DNA of 64,000 nucleotides from Microvirga arvi (lineage in GTDB: Bacteria > Pseudomonadota > Alphaproteobacteria > Rhizobiales > Beijerinckiaceae), in contig NZ_JAFEMD010000015.1 of assembly GCF_016892765.1 (NCBI RefSeq), forward strand, positions 1 through 64,000. The letters run 5' to 3'. The translations under genes and the position numbers were made by a program. The notes under the pieces were generated by a model. That model worked only from the letters and a program-made list of their open reading frames with translations, made no database searches and was not told the origin of the DNA. Shown here piece by piece: positions 45,203 to 56,705 of this stretch. Positions within the stretch are counted from its first letter, which is position 1, and each line of letters opens with the position of its first letter.

Positions 45203-47143
45203 ATGGGTTACCAGCAGAAGCTGTCTGGCGTCGTGGCATCGACGGGGCTCTTAAGTCTCATGCTCATAGGCTCATTCGCCTCTGCCTGGGCGGCCGATTA
45301 CAAGCAGGCGCCAATGCTCGACGAGCAGGTGAAGGCAGGCAAGCTACCCGCCGTTGCCAACCGCCTTCCGGAAAAGCCCTATGTCGAAACCATGGTCGAC
45401 GGCGTCGGCAAGTATGGCGGCACGCTGCGCACGACGATCCTTGCCAATGGCGACCAGTACAATCTGACCCGCACCATCGCCAACGAGCTGCTCGTGCGCT
45501 GGGATCCGCAATGGAAGAAGGTGATGCCGTCGCTCGCTGAGGAGTTCAAGGCTTCGGACGATGCGACCACTTACACCTTCAGGCTCCGTAAGGGCCTGAA
45601 GTGGAGCGATGGCCAGCCGTTCACGGTCGACGATATCATGTTCTGGTACGAAGACGTGTTCATGAACAACGCTCTGTCGCCCGCCAAGAACCCGACCTTC
45701 ACGGTGGCCGGCAAGCCGGTGAAGTTGACCAAAATCGACGACCAGACGGTGGAGTTCAAGTTCGACTCGCCCTACGGCCTGTTTCTGCAACAGCTCGCCT
45801 ACGGCCAAGGACACCTACCGGTTATCTATCCCAAACATTATCTCAAGCAGTTCCATGAAAAGTACAACAAGGACGGTATTCCGGCGCTCCTGAAGGCCAA
45901 TCCCGCCGCCGGTGACTGGGTGGCGCTGTTTAATTCCAAGATCTCACTGTCCTTCCAGCCGCCCTTCTGGCAGAACCTCGAGCTGCCAACCCTGAACCCT
46001 TGGGTCCTGACCGTCCCCTATGCCGACAGCGAGCGCGTTGCGGCAACACGCAATCCCTATTACTGGAAGGTCGATACAGCCGGAAACCAGCTTCCCTATA
46101 TTGACAATGTTACTTGGGCCAAGCTCGACGATCCGCAGGTAATGGCTCTCAAGATGACCTCGGGCGAGTTCGATTTTGCGTTCCGCCATATCAACAATTC
46201 GACCTTCAAGTCGGTGCTCTTCGACGGGCAGAAAACCGGCAATTATCGTATAGTCGACGTCAAGGACCTGCCGGCGAGTGATGCCACTATCCTGCTAAAC
46301 CTGAATTCGACCGATCCGGTGAAGCGCAAGATCTTCCAGAACAAGGATTTCCGGATCGGGCTGAGCCACGCGATCAACCGGCAGGAAATCATCGATCTCG
46401 TCTATGTGGGACAGGGCGCTCCGGCACAGGTGGCCGCTCAGCCTGAGCACGAGCTCTTCAACGAGCGCCAGGCGAAGCAATACACCGAGTTTGATCCCAA
46501 GCGCTCGGCCGAGATCCTCGACAAGATCATGCCAAAGAAGGATGCCGAGGGCTTCCGTCTCGATGAAACCGGCAAGCGCTTCACCATCAACTTCATGGTC
46601 GCCGACGTCTTCGGTCTGTCTTATCCCGATATCATGCAGATGGTGCAGCAATATGCCAAGGACGTCGGCATCGATATCCAGATCCGTACTACGGACCGCG
46701 CCCGTCTTAACACCATGTGGGCGGCGAACGAGCAGGATGCCTATATCTGGAACTGCGTCGGTGGACTGTCAGATGCCTATACGGATGTCCGCTGCTACAT
46801 GCCCTTCCAAAAGGCCGACATCTTCTTCGCCGTCCGATGGGCCGAATGGTATGCCAATCACAACTCAGGCGAGGAGCCGCCGGCGAACATCAAAGAATTG
46901 ATGGCTGCCTACGACAAGGTCAATGCTGCCGTAACAGACGACGAGCGCCGTGAGCGGACGAAGGAGTTCCTCAATCTTTCCGCTGACAATTTCCTCAACA
47001 TCGGTATCTCGCGTCCTATGCCGAAATACATGATGGTGTCGAAGAACCTGAAGAACGTTGTCAACGGGCTCCCAATCGCGGGCAATCTCTGGCACCCGGC
47101 CCCGACGCTGACCCAGTGGTACTTCGACAAGCCAGTTAAATAA
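45203..47143 (+). CDS. ABC transporter substrate-binding protein, family 5 (peptide/oligosaccharide type)
   Basis: 646 residues with a Sec signal peptide (cleavage after ASAWA, about residue 30). Family-5 features: YTFRLRKGLKWSDGQPFTVD, and the later DFRIGLSHAINRQEIIDLVY. It is longer than DppA/OppA (about 540) and of the type that in rhizobia and Thermotoga often binds oligosaccharides or sugar acids rather than peptides. The sugar-acid dehydratases downstream in the same operon favour a sugar-acid or oligouronide ligand (inference). The ribosome site is GAGGAGG. Confidence 0.93.
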   Translation: MGYQQKLSGVVASTGLLSLMLIGSFASAWAADYKQAPMLDEQVKAGKLPAVANRLPEKPYVETMVDGVGKYGGTLRTTILANGDQYNLTRTIANELLVRWDPQWKKVMPSLAEEFKASDDATTYTFRLRKGLKWSDGQPFTVDDIMFWYEDVFMNNALSPAKNPTFTVAGKPVKLTKIDDQTVEFKFDSPYGLFLQQLAYGQGHLPVIYPKHYLKQFHEKYNKDGIPALLKANPAAGDWVALFNSKISLSFQPPFWQNLELPTLNPWVLTVPYADSERVAATRNPYYWKVDTAGNQLPYIDNVTWAKLDDPQVMALKMTSGEFDFAFRHINNSTFKSVLFDGQKTGNYRIVDVKDLPASDATILLNLNSTDPVKRKIFQNKDFRIGLSHAINRQEIIDLVYVGQGAPAQVAAQPEHELFNERQAKQYTEFDPKRSAEILDKIMPKKDAEGFRLDETGKRFTINFMVADVFGLSYPDIMQMVQQYAKDVGIDIQIRTTDRARLNTMWAANEQDAYIWNCVGGLSDAYTDVRCYMPFQKADIFFAVRWAEWYANHNSGEEPPANIKELMAAYDKVNAAVTDDERRERTKEFLNLSADNFLNIGISRPMPKYMMVSKNLKNVVNGLPIAGNLWHPAPTLTQWYFDKPVK

Positions 47144-47153
47144 GCCTCATCCC

Positions 47154-47186
47154 GGCGCCGGCGGTGGCATCTGTGCTGCTGCCGGC
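47154..47186 (+). other. Intercistronic hairpin after the binding-protein gene
   Basis: GCCGGC (47157-47162) can pair with GCCGGC (47181-47186); CCGGCGCCGG (47152-47161) is also a palindrome. Such structures after binding-protein genes usually stabilise the upstream transcript so that the binding protein outnumbers the permeases. Confidence 0.5.
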
Positions 47187-47218
47187 TCCCCCTTCGACTT
47201 CATCGAACAGTCAGGCTC

Positions 47219-48205
47219 ATGATCCGATTTATCGCCAAGAGGCTAGTATTCGCGATCCCAACACTGTTTGCCGTCTCTATCATTGCCTTTATCATTATAC
47301 AGCTGCCGCCTGGCGATTATCTCACAACCCTAATGGCGGACTGGGCGAGCCAGGGTGGTGCGGTGGAAGCGGGCACGGTCGCCGCCATGCGCGACCGCTA
47401 CGGCCTCGATCAGCCGATCTATGTCCAGTACTTCAAGTGGATCACCGGCATTCTGATGCGTGGCGATTTCGGCATTTCCTTTGATTTCGGCAAGCCCGTC
47501 ACGGAGCTCATCTGGAACCGTCTCGGCTTTTCGCTGCTGCTCTCAGTGCTCACGCTCTGCTTCGTCTGGGCGATCGCCATCCCGATCGGGATCCTATCCG
47601 CGGTTCGCCAATATTCGATCTCCGATTACACGGCGACGTTCCTGGCCTTTTTCTTCCTGGCCGTGCCGGACTTTCTGATGGCGCTCTCGGCCATGTACAT
47701 CATGTCTGCCTGGTTCGGTCAGAGTGTTGGCGGGCTTTTTTCCCCTGATTATGTCGATGCGCCGTGGGGTTTCGGCAAGCTTTTCGACTTCGCTCAGCAC
47801 GTTTGGCTGCCGGTCGTCGTGATTGGCCTCGGATCACTCGCGGCCCTTGTTCGCATCATGCGTGCCAATCTGCTCGACGAGCTCTCGAAGCCCTATGTCA
47901 CCACTGCCCGTGCGAAGGGCATGTCCGAACTGGAGCTTCTACTGCGGTACCCGGTGCGCCTTGCGCTCAACCCGCTGATCTCGACCCTCGGCTGGATCCT
48001 GCCGGCAGTTATTTCGGGCGAGATTATCGTGTCTGTGGTCATGAGCCTGCCGACCACGGGGCCCCTGCTGCTCCGATCGCTGCTCGCCCAGGACATGTAT
48101 CTCGCCGGCTCGCTCATCCTGCTGATCTCGGTGCTTACCATCATCGGCACACTGATCTCGGACATCCTGCTCGCCATCACCGACCCGCGGATCCGGCTCC
48201 AATGA
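47219..48205 (+). CDS. ABC transporter permease, DppB type
   Basis: 328 residues, six membrane helices, with the binding-protein-dependent EAA loop (YVTTARAKGMSELELLLRY). It pairs with the DppC-type permease, with which it overlaps by 4 bases (ATGA). Confidence 0.95.
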   Translation: MIRFIAKRLVFAIPTLFAVSIIAFIIIQLPPGDYLTTLMADWASQGGAVEAGTVAAMRDRYGLDQPIYVQYFKWITGILMRGDFGISFDFGKPVTELIWNRLGFSLLLSVLTLCFVWAIAIPIGILSAVRQYSISDYTATFLAFFFLAVPDFLMALSAMYIMSAWFGQSVGGLFSPDYVDAPWGFGKLFDFAQHVWLPVVVIGLGSLAALVRIMRANLLDELSKPYVTTARAKGMSELELLLRYPVRLALNPLISTLGWILPAVISGEIIVSVVMSLPTTGPLLLRSLLAQDMYLAGSLILLISVLTIIGTLISDILLAITDPRIRLQ

Positions 48206-49352
48206 CCGACATCACCAGCCTTCCGCCCGAAACAACGGTATCGCTCGATCTGCACCGCAAGGACATGGCCGTCGCCGGCCAGTGGCGCCTGTTCTGGCTC
48301 AAGTTCAAAAAACACAAGATCGCGCTCGTGAGTCTCGTCGTCATCGTATTCATGTATCTCGTGGCGGCGTTCGCGGATTTCATCGCTCCCTTCGATCCTA
48401 ACGCCGCGAACTCGCGCTTCACCTATGCGCCGCCCCAGGGCCTGTCGCTGATGTTGAATGGCTCATTCCAGCCGCATGTAAACCAACTTAAGATGACCCT
48501 GAACACCGAGTCGATGCGCCGGGAGTTCACTTCCGACCCGACTAAGTCCGTTTCAGTGTCCTTCTTCGTGCCGGCGCAGCAGCCGTACTACGTGCTCGGC
48601 TTCATTCCGATGCAGACCAAGCTCTTCGGCCTCACGAACCCGAAGCCGGGCGACAGCCTGTACATCTTCGGCGCCGATCGTCTCGGTCGCGACATCTTCT
48701 CGCGTGTCGTCCATGGGGCGAAGATCTCGCTCTCTATCGGTCTGGTGGGCGTCTTCGTTAGCCTGATCCTCGGAGTGACGATCGGCGGCATTTCCGGCTT
48801 CTTTGGCGGCTGGATCGATATTGTGATACAGCGCTTCATCGAGCTTCTGCGCTCGATCCCGACCATTCCTCTCTGGATGGGCTTTGCGGCTGCGATCCCC
48901 ACCAGCTGGCCGCCGCTTCGAACCTACTTCGTCATCACGCTGATCGTTTCGCTGATTGGCTGGACAAGCTTGGCGCGCGAGGTGCGTGGCAAGTTTCTGT
49001 CCTTGCGGAATGAGGACTTCGTCACCGCCGCTCGTCTCGACGGCATGAGTGAGGTCGGCATCATCTTCCACCATCTGGTGCCGTCTTTCATCAGCCACAT
49101 CATCGCGACCCTGACGCTCGCGATTCCGTCGATGATCCTGGCCGAGACGGCGCTCTCCTTCCTCGGCATCGGCCTGCAGCCGCCGATCGTCTCCTGGGGC
49201 GTGCTCCTGCAGGAGGCGCAGAACATCCGCGCGGTCGCCCAGGCACCTTGGCTGCTGTTCACTCCGGCTGCTGCCATCGTCATCTCGGTCCTCGCCCTCA
49301 ATTTCCTCGGTGATGGCCTCCGCGATGCCGCAGATCCCTACGAGTCGGTATC

Positions 49353-49356
<4 letters not shown>
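48202..49356 (+). CDS. ABC transporter permease, DppC type
   Basis: 384 residues. N-terminal OppC-like segment (RLFWLKFKKHKIALVSLVVI), an extended periplasmic insertion of about 110 residues (about 65-150), then FGADRLGRDIFSRVVHGAKI and the EAA loop (FVTAARLDGMSEVGIIFHHL). The large loop is longer than in E. coli DppC. ATG 48202 overlaps the dppB-like stop; its own stop overlaps the ATPase start. Confidence 0.94.
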
Positions 49357-51041
<1,685 letters not shown>

Positions 51042-51057
51042 GCCAACGGATAAATCG

Positions 51058-52266
51058 ATGAAAATTACCGACGTCAAAATTATCGTCTGCTCGCCGCGCC
51101 GCAATTTCGTTACGGTCAAGATCTTTACCGATGAGGGGCTGACCGGCGTCGGCGATGCGACGCTGAACGGCCGGGAACTGGCTGTCGTCGCCTATCTGCA
51201 GGACCATCTGGCACCGCTCTTGATCGGCCGCGATCCAAGTCGGATTGAGGACATCTGGCAGTACTTCTACAGAGGCGCCTACTGGCGGCGCGGTCCCGTG
51301 ACCATGGCGGCGATTGCCGGCATCGATACCGCGCTCTGGGACATCAAGGCGAAGGCCGCCAACATGCCCCTCTATCAGCTTCTCGGCGGTGCGAGCCGCG
51401 AGAAGGTGCTGTGCTACACGCATGCTCAGGGCCGCGACATCGCCGAGGCGGTGGAGGCTGTCGGCATCCGCAAGGAGCAGGGCTACAAAGCCATCCGCGT
51501 CCAGGTCGGCATTCCCGGACTTCCGGACGTCTATGGCACGGGCGCGAAGTCGGTGACGAACAATGCTCTCGACGATGCGGTCCCACACGAGGAAACCTGG
51601 TCGACATCCAGATACCTGCGCTATGTCCCCGAGCTCTTCAAGGCGGTGCGCGAGGCGCATGGCTGGGACATCGAACTTTTGCACGACACCCATCATCGCC
51701 TCACGCCCATCGAGGCGGCTCGGCTCGGCAATGATCTTGAGTTCGCACGCCTCTTCTGGCTCGAGGATGCGGTGGCCGCTGAGCACCAGGAAGGCTTCAG
51801 GCTGATCCGCAAGCACACCACGACCCCGCTCGCCGTGGGCGAGGTGTTCAACACCATCTGGGATGCTCGGCTTCTCATGGAAGAGCAGCTCATCGATTAC
51901 ATCCGCATGACAACCGTGCACGCGGGTGGTGTGACGGCGCTGCGCCGCATCATGGATTTCGCGAGCGTCTACAATGTTCGCACCGCCTGCCACGGGGCGA
52001 TGGACATGTCCCCGATCTGCCTTGGGGCCAACCTCCACCTCGACCTGTGGGTGCCCAATTTTGGCATCCAGGAATATTCTGGCTATCTGCCAGAGATCCT
52101 TGAAGTCTTCCCGAGCGCCTGGAGCCTGTCCGACGGCTATCTGCATCCGGGCGAAGCCATCGGACACGGTGTCGATATCGACGAGAAGCTTGCAGAAAAA
52201 TACCCCTACCAACGCGCGTATCTGCCCGTGAACCGTCTTGAAGACGGTACCCTGTGGCATTGGTAA
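51058..52266 (+). CDS. manD: D-mannonate dehydratase ManD (RspA-like), enolase superfamily
   Basis: 402 residues with the full ManD signature: [20 protein letters not shown], the D-x-H site in [21 protein letters not shown] and [12 protein letters not shown] for metal ligands, [17 protein letters not shown] and the C-terminal tail [20 protein letters not shown]. It converts D-mannonate (or D-gluconate in some members) to 2-keto-3-deoxygluconate. It follows the ABC ATPase by 16 bases, so transport and dehydration are in one transcript. Confidence 0.95.
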   Translation: MKITDVKIIVCSPRRNFVTVKIFTDEGLTGVGDATLNGRELAVVAYLQDHLAPLLIGRDPSRIEDIWQYFYRGAYWRRGPVTMAAIAGIDTALWDIKAKAANMPLYQLLGGASREKVLCYTHAQGRDIAEAVEAVGIRKEQGYKAIRVQVGIPGLPDVYGTGAKSVTNNALDDAVPHEETWSTSRYLRYVPELFKAVREAHGWDIELLHDTHHRLTPIEAARLGNDLEFARLFWLEDAVAAEHQEGFRLIRKHTTTPLAVGEVFNTIWDARLLMEEQLIDYIRMTTVHAGGVTALRRIMDFASVYNVRTACHGAMDMSPICLGANLHLDLWVPNFGIQEYSGYLPEILEVFPSAWSLSDGYLHPGEAIGHGVDIDEKLAEKYPYQRAYLPVNRLEDGTLWHW

Positions 52267-52278
52267 TCCGAGGACACA

Positions 52279-53433
52279 ATGAAGATCACAGCTATCAAGA
52301 GCTATGCTGTCAAGGTTGGCATCCGGAATCAGCTTCTCGTGAAGGTCGAGACGGACGAGGGCATCTTTGGCTGGGGCGAGAGCGGCCTGTCCGGCCGTGA
52401 AAGGGCCGTTGTCGGCGCACTCGAGCATTATGCCGAATTCCTGCGTGGGCGCGACCCATTCAAGATTGGTGCCCTGTGGCAGGAAATGTACCGCAGCCAG
52501 TACTTTGAGGGCGGTCGCGTGCTGCAGGCGGCAATCTCGGCAATCGACATCGCGCTCCACGACATCAAGGGCAAGGCACTCGGCGTGCCTGTCTATGAAC
52601 TGCTCGGGGGCAAGCAGCGCGACCGTATTCCAACCTTCGCCACCACCTTCGCGGAGCCCGGTCCGGCAATGATCGAACAGGCCCAGATGCTGGTCGAGCA
52701 CGGTTGGATCGCCATGCGCCTCTCACCCTCCGGCCACGAGAACAAAGACATCTACGAACCGCGCGAGCATATCGCGACAACCGCGAAATGGTGCGTGAAG
52801 GCCCGCGAGGCGCTAGGCGAGGACATCGTTCTCGGCATCGACTATCATCATCGCCTCAGCGTCGCTGAGGCTGCGAGCTTCTGCCAAAAGATGCCATCCG
52901 GCACCCTCGACTTCCTTGAGGAACCGATCCGCGACGAGTCCCCGGGTTCCTATGAGGCCCTGCGCCGCCTGACCGATATTCCCTTCGCCATCGGCGAGGA
53001 GTTCGCTTCGAAATGGCAGTTCCAGCCCTATATCGAGCGCGACATCCACCAATTCAATCGCCTCGACGTCTGCAATGTCGGCGGACTGACGGAATCGATG
53101 AAGGTCGCGGCCTGGAGCGAAACCCATTACGTCGACATGATGCCGCATAACCCGCTCGGGCCCATCTGCACGGCCGCAACCATCCACTTCTCGGCAGCCG
53201 TGCCGAACTTTTCCTGGCTCGAAACCCGCGCGAGCCCCGCGGAGACGCATCTCGGATTTGACAACTCCGATTTCTTTCCGGTTCAGCCGCGGCTGGAAGG
53301 GGCGCATTATCCCGTTCCGGACGCGCCCGGTCTCGGGATCGAGGTGAACGAGGAGCTGATTGCGAGGCAGAGCTTCGAGTTCTGGGAAGCGCCGCATCTG
53401 AGGAGGCGGGACGGCTCGGTGACCAACTGGTGA
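52279..53433 (+). CDS. Enolase-superfamily sugar-acid dehydratase, galactonate dehydratase-like
   Basis: 384 residues: KVETDEGIFGWGESGLSGRE, DYHHRLSVAEAASFCQKMP, LEEPIRDESPGSYEALRRLT, GEEFASKWQFQPYIE, MMPHNPLGPICTAAT. It is a close paralogue of 40548-41699 (minus strand), sharing these motifs almost word for word. It starts 12 bases after manD with GAGGA upstream, in the same operon. The two copies may act on epimeric acids. Confidence 0.93.
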   Translation: MKITAIKSYAVKVGIRNQLLVKVETDEGIFGWGESGLSGRERAVVGALEHYAEFLRGRDPFKIGALWQEMYRSQYFEGGRVLQAAISAIDIALHDIKGKALGVPVYELLGGKQRDRIPTFATTFAEPGPAMIEQAQMLVEHGWIAMRLSPSGHENKDIYEPREHIATTAKWCVKAREALGEDIVLGIDYHHRLSVAEAASFCQKMPSGTLDFLEEPIRDESPGSYEALRRLTDIPFAIGEEFASKWQFQPYIERDIHQFNRLDVCNVGGLTESMKVAAWSETHYVDMMPHNPLGPICTAATIHFSAAVPNFSWLETRASPAETHLGFDNSDFFPVQPRLEGAHYPVPDAPGLGIEVNEELIARQSFEFWEAPHLRRRDGSVTNW

Positions 53434-53494
53434 CGGCCGGCTCCGGCAGCGCGATCCGGCCCATCGAATATCATCACGGAGTGCCAGTTCGAGC

Positions 53495-54388
53495 ATGATT
53501 TCCCGAAAACCGGTTCGTTCCGTCCTCATTACAGGCGCGGGAGGCAATCTCGGTCAGAAGCTGATCGCCCATCTCCTGTCTCACGACTGGTGCGAGCGGA
53601 TCGTTGCGCTCGACCGTACGGCACCGCAATTCGCCATACCCATGGCGCGCGTGCAATGGGTTGAGGCCAATCTTGCGGACCCATCCGACGTGCAGTGGCA
53701 CGAGGCTTTGGCCGGGGTCGATGCCGCGGTGCATTTCGCAGCCCAGAACCCGTATCCCGACGCTCCTTGGAGCGATGCCTGCGCCTCATTCGACATGACC
53801 CTAGCCCTGCTGGCTGCGGTCAGTCGGGCCGGATTGCAACGGATCGTGTTCGCGTCCTCGAACCATGTGATGGGGCAATACAAGGACGCACCTCTGGCCG
53901 ATACCCTGGCTCCCGGCGCCTTGACGACGTCTCTCCCGCCGGGACCGGGAACGCGCTGGTTCAACGGCCGGGAGATGCTCCAGGGCTTTGCCTACGCGGC
54001 GTCCAAGCTCATGGGCGAGCGCGCCTGTCTTGCCGAGGCGCACCGGTCCAACGGGGCGCTCACCAGCGTCTGCGTTCGGATCGGCTGGTGTCAGCCGGGG
54101 GAGAACAGGCCGGAGACGATCAACACGTCCGGCTTGCCGGGCGAGGACATGAATGCCGGCCCGGATACCGAACGAGATCTGCGGTGGTTCCGGAACATGT
54201 GGCTCTCGAACCGGGATTTCACCGCCGTCATCGAGCGGGCGCTCCTCGCTGATGCAGCGCCTTGGCCGCAACTCGGCATTATCGTCAATGGCATGTCTGC
54301 CAATCGAACTATGCCATGGGACATCGAGAGCACATGCCGGCTCATCGGCTACGAACCGCAGGACGATATTTGGGACCATGTCGCCTGA
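53495..54388 (+). CDS. NAD-dependent SDR, uronate dehydrogenase-like
   Basis: 297 residues: Rossmann motif LITGAGGNLGQKLI, active-site Tyr-x3-Lys in FAYAASKLMGERA, Ser in FASSNHVMG. The SSNHVMG and VRIGWCQP passages are like uronate dehydrogenase (Udh), which oxidises D-glucuronate or D-galacturonate to the aldarolactone. It closes the plus-strand operon with manD and the dehydratase. A substrate other than uronate is possible. Confidence 0.87.
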   Translation: MISRKPVRSVLITGAGGNLGQKLIAHLLSHDWCERIVALDRTAPQFAIPMARVQWVEANLADPSDVQWHEALAGVDAAVHFAAQNPYPDAPWSDACASFDMTLALLAAVSRAGLQRIVFASSNHVMGQYKDAPLADTLAPGALTTSLPPGPGTRWFNGREMLQGFAYAASKLMGERACLAEAHRSNGALTSVCVRIGWCQPGENRPETINTSGLPGEDMNAGPDTERDLRWFRNMWLSNRDFTAVIERALLADAAPWPQLGIIVNGMSANRTMPWDIESTCRLIGYEPQDDIWDHVA

Positions 54389-54509
54389 AGCCGTCTGTCC
54401 AGTTATCCATCTGCCTTCGCGTAGTTTCACTCTCATGTTCCGGGTGTGCCTTCCGTGAGCAGCACAGAGGGCAGTGAGCAGTGCGGGGAACAGTTGCCGC
54501 CAAGCTGCC

Positions 54510-54523
54510 TCAGGTTAACCTGA
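54510..54523. promoter_or_regulatory. Perfect 14-bp palindrome TCAGGTTAACCTGA
   Basis: It lies 71 bases before the small gene at 54594, followed by a half-site-like AGGTTA near 54540. Possible operator of that gene; no regulator is adjacent. Confidence 0.4.
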
Positions 54524-54593
54524 TTCTTCTGCTTAACTTAGGTTAGTCGTTGCGGCGGACGCTGTAAGAAACAGAACAACAGCGGAGGAAGCC

Positions 54594-54875
54594 ATGCCAA
54601 CAGATGTGCAGCACCTGCAATCCCAGGAATCATCGCGCGTGGATCGAGTGTATTCGCCCGATATTCTGCCCCGGCTTCAGTCGCTATTGGCCGACTTGGC
54701 CGACATCGACTGTGCCTGTGAGCGGAGGCTCGAAGCCATCGAACGCAGCTTCGGCGACGAGAGCCTCAAGCGCAGGAAGATCGCCGAGCTTTGGCGCGAC
54801 CATCAGGAACGCCGTGCGCCGTACGTTGCAGCGCTTGAGGAACTGCAGGAGCAGATCAGAGGCTGTTTCGAATGA
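54594..54875 (+). CDS. Small hypothetical protein
   Basis: 93 residues, acidic and strongly helical in the C-terminal two thirds (LLADLADIDCACERRLEAIE, then LEELQEQIRGC), so probably a small coiled-coil or helical bundle. A strong ribosome site GCGGAGGAAG precedes the ATG, which supports it as real. No family recognised. Confidence 0.65.
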   Translation: MPTDVQHLQSQESSRVDRVYSPDILPRLQSLLADLADIDCACERRLEAIERSFGDESLKRRKIAELWRDHQERRAPYVAALEELQEQIRGCFE

Positions 54876-55081
54876 CCAGGCTCGGCCCAGCTCTCACTGA
54901 ACCCCAGCCGGACCGCCGGGTGGTGCAGGCCTGTGCGACGATCTTCCTACCATCACCAGACATGGGGCGTTAGGCGAAAACTAGAGATTCCTCATCGCCT
55001 CGGCCCTCATGCTCGAGGTCTGGATGCTGATCGATTCTTTTAGTCGCACCGGCTCTCTTGGTTGATGCGTCGGTAGGCTCG

Positions 55082-56023
55082 TCAGCGGCGAAGCTGCGAG
55101 GCTCCTGCAGACTTCACATCTCCACCGATGGCGGCTGTGGTCCCAATCCCAGGTTCCTGTCGGCCGCACTTGCGATGACGTAGGTCCATGCCCGACGCCG
55201 GCGCATCGGCCTTCACCGTGCGCAAGTTGCCAAGGGACCCCGTCTCTCCCGCGAAGCCGCTGTCGAGGAGATCCCGCATGATCCGGGTCCGTGCTGCCGC
55301 ACTGGGGGAGCCGAGGACCACGCCGACAACTCGCCTGCCCCCGCGGACGGCCGAGATGGCCACGTTGAAACCGGAGGCGCACACATAGCCGGTCTTCGTC
55401 GCCTCGAGACCGGCGTAGTCCTCGACCAGCTTGTTGGTGTTCTTGAGCATGCGGCCGTTGACCGTGACAGCAGACGTCCGGAAAAGGTCGGCATGGTCTC
55501 CATGATAGCTCAGGATTGCCAGCATCAGCACGGCCATATCTCTCGCATTGGTCACTTGGCGATCGTCGTGCAGGCCATTGGCATTAACGAAGCGCGTCCC
55601 GCTCATCCCGAGGCGTCTCGCCTCCATGTTCATCGCATTGACGAACGATGGCTCGCTTCCGCCGACGGCTTCCGCGATAGCGACCGCAACGTCGTTGGCG
55701 CTTTTGACCATCATGACGAGGAGCGCATCTTCCAGCCGGAGCGAGGTGCCTGGCGGAACGCCCAGCTTGGACGGCTTCTGAGCCGCGGCCTTGGCGCTCA
55801 GGACGATGGAGCTGTCCATCGTGAGCCGGCCCGATTGAACCGCCGTGAGGGCCAGATGCGCCGTCATCAGCTTGGTGAGCGAGGCCGGATGCCAGGAGCG
55901 GGTTGCCTCCTGAGCGGCGAGGATGTCGCCGGAGGACGCGTCCACCAGCAGCATGGGAGACGCGCCGGCTGGCGCGGACATCAAGGCTAGGCCGGCGGCC
56001 AGCAGGAGCGAGGGCAGCTTCAT
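55082..56023 (-). CDS. D-alanyl-D-alanine carboxypeptidase (S11, DacA/DacC-like)
   Basis: 313 residues with signal peptide (cleaved near ASAPAGA). Penicillin-binding motifs: SxxK in HPASLTKLM, SxN in VKSANDVAVAIAE, KTG in LEATKTGYVC. It trims the terminal D-Ala of peptidoglycan in the periplasm. The C-terminal tail (after about 270) is short and lacks the amphipathic anchor of DacA, so it may be soluble. Confidence 0.94.
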   Translation of the reverse strand: MKLPSLLLAAGLALMSAPAGASPMLLVDASSGDILAAQEATRSWHPASLTKLMTAHLALTAVQSGRLTMDSSIVLSAKAAAQKPSKLGVPPGTSLRLEDALLVMMVKSANDVAVAIAEAVGGSEPSFVNAMNMEARRLGMSGTRFVNANGLHDDRQVTNARDMAVLMLAILSYHGDHADLFRTSAVTVNGRMLKNTNKLVEDYAGLEATKTGYVCASGFNVAISAVRGGRRVVGVVLGSPSAAARTRIMRDLLDSGFAGETGSLGNLRTVKADAPASGMDLRHRKCGRQEPGIGTTAAIGGDVKSAGASQLRR

Positions 56024-56203
56024 GCGCCGATCATTGACCGAAGCGCAGCTGTGCGCAAGCCTTCGCTCGCAAGACCCTCCGGCCCCGGTATCCCAGATGA
56101 GCTTTTCGCGGGACTGCCGGTGCCCACCTCGAACCCTCGCGGGGTCGCAAGCGGCCGGCCGGAATGTCGGGCGACCTGACCGAAGGCCACCCTGAGCATC
56201 TGG

Positions 56204-56701
56204 TCATCTGGGGGAAGGCGGCGCGCCGGTGGGCTGCCTGTCCTGGCGATCCCCCTGCGGCTCATCCATAAGGCGCGAGTTGCGGTAGCGCTGGTCCGAG
56301 GTCACTTCCTCGCCGATCCAGTCGGGCAATGACACCAGCTGCTCGGCATCGCAGAGTTCGACTTCCGCCAAGACCAATCCCGCATTCTCTCCGGCGAACT
56401 CATCCACATGCCATACGATGCCGGCATATGGGATCTGGTGGCGCACCTTCTCGATCAGGGGACGATGGCAGAGCTGGAGCAACTCTTCCGCCTCATTCAC
56501 GGGAATTTCGTATTCGAACTCGGGTCGGACGAGGCCGTTGCCAACTCCCTTGATGGTCAGAAAGGCGCGTGAACCGGCACTGCGGACCCGGACTGTGACC
56601 TCGCCCCTGGAGAGATAGCCCTGGAAGTATCGTTGGCCGGGTGCCTGATTGCGCCATCCATCGTGCGTTACCAGGAACTTGCGCTCGATCTCGACAGGCA
56701 T
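56204..56701 (-). CDS. CYTH-domain (triphosphate tunnel) protein
   Basis: 165 residues. The ExExK motif is VEIERKFLV at the N-terminus; alternating Arg/Glu strands (VTVRVRSAG, RAFLTIKG, FEYEIP, GLVLAEVEL) form the tunnel. Small CYTH proteins of this kind are often tripolyphosphatases. Its gene starts 5 bases after the stop of the SulP gene on the same strand; PPK2 lies upstream in the same direction. Confidence 0.92.
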   Translation of the reverse strand: MPVEIERKFLVTHDGWRNQAPGQRYFQGYLSRGEVTVRVRSAGSRAFLTIKGVGNGLVRPEFEYEIPVNEAEELLQLCHRPLIEKVRHQIPYAGIVWHVDEFAGENAGLVLAEVELCDAEQLVSLPDWIGEEVTSDQRYRNSRLMDEPQGDRQDRQPTGAPPSPR

Positions 56702-56705
56702 GGTG

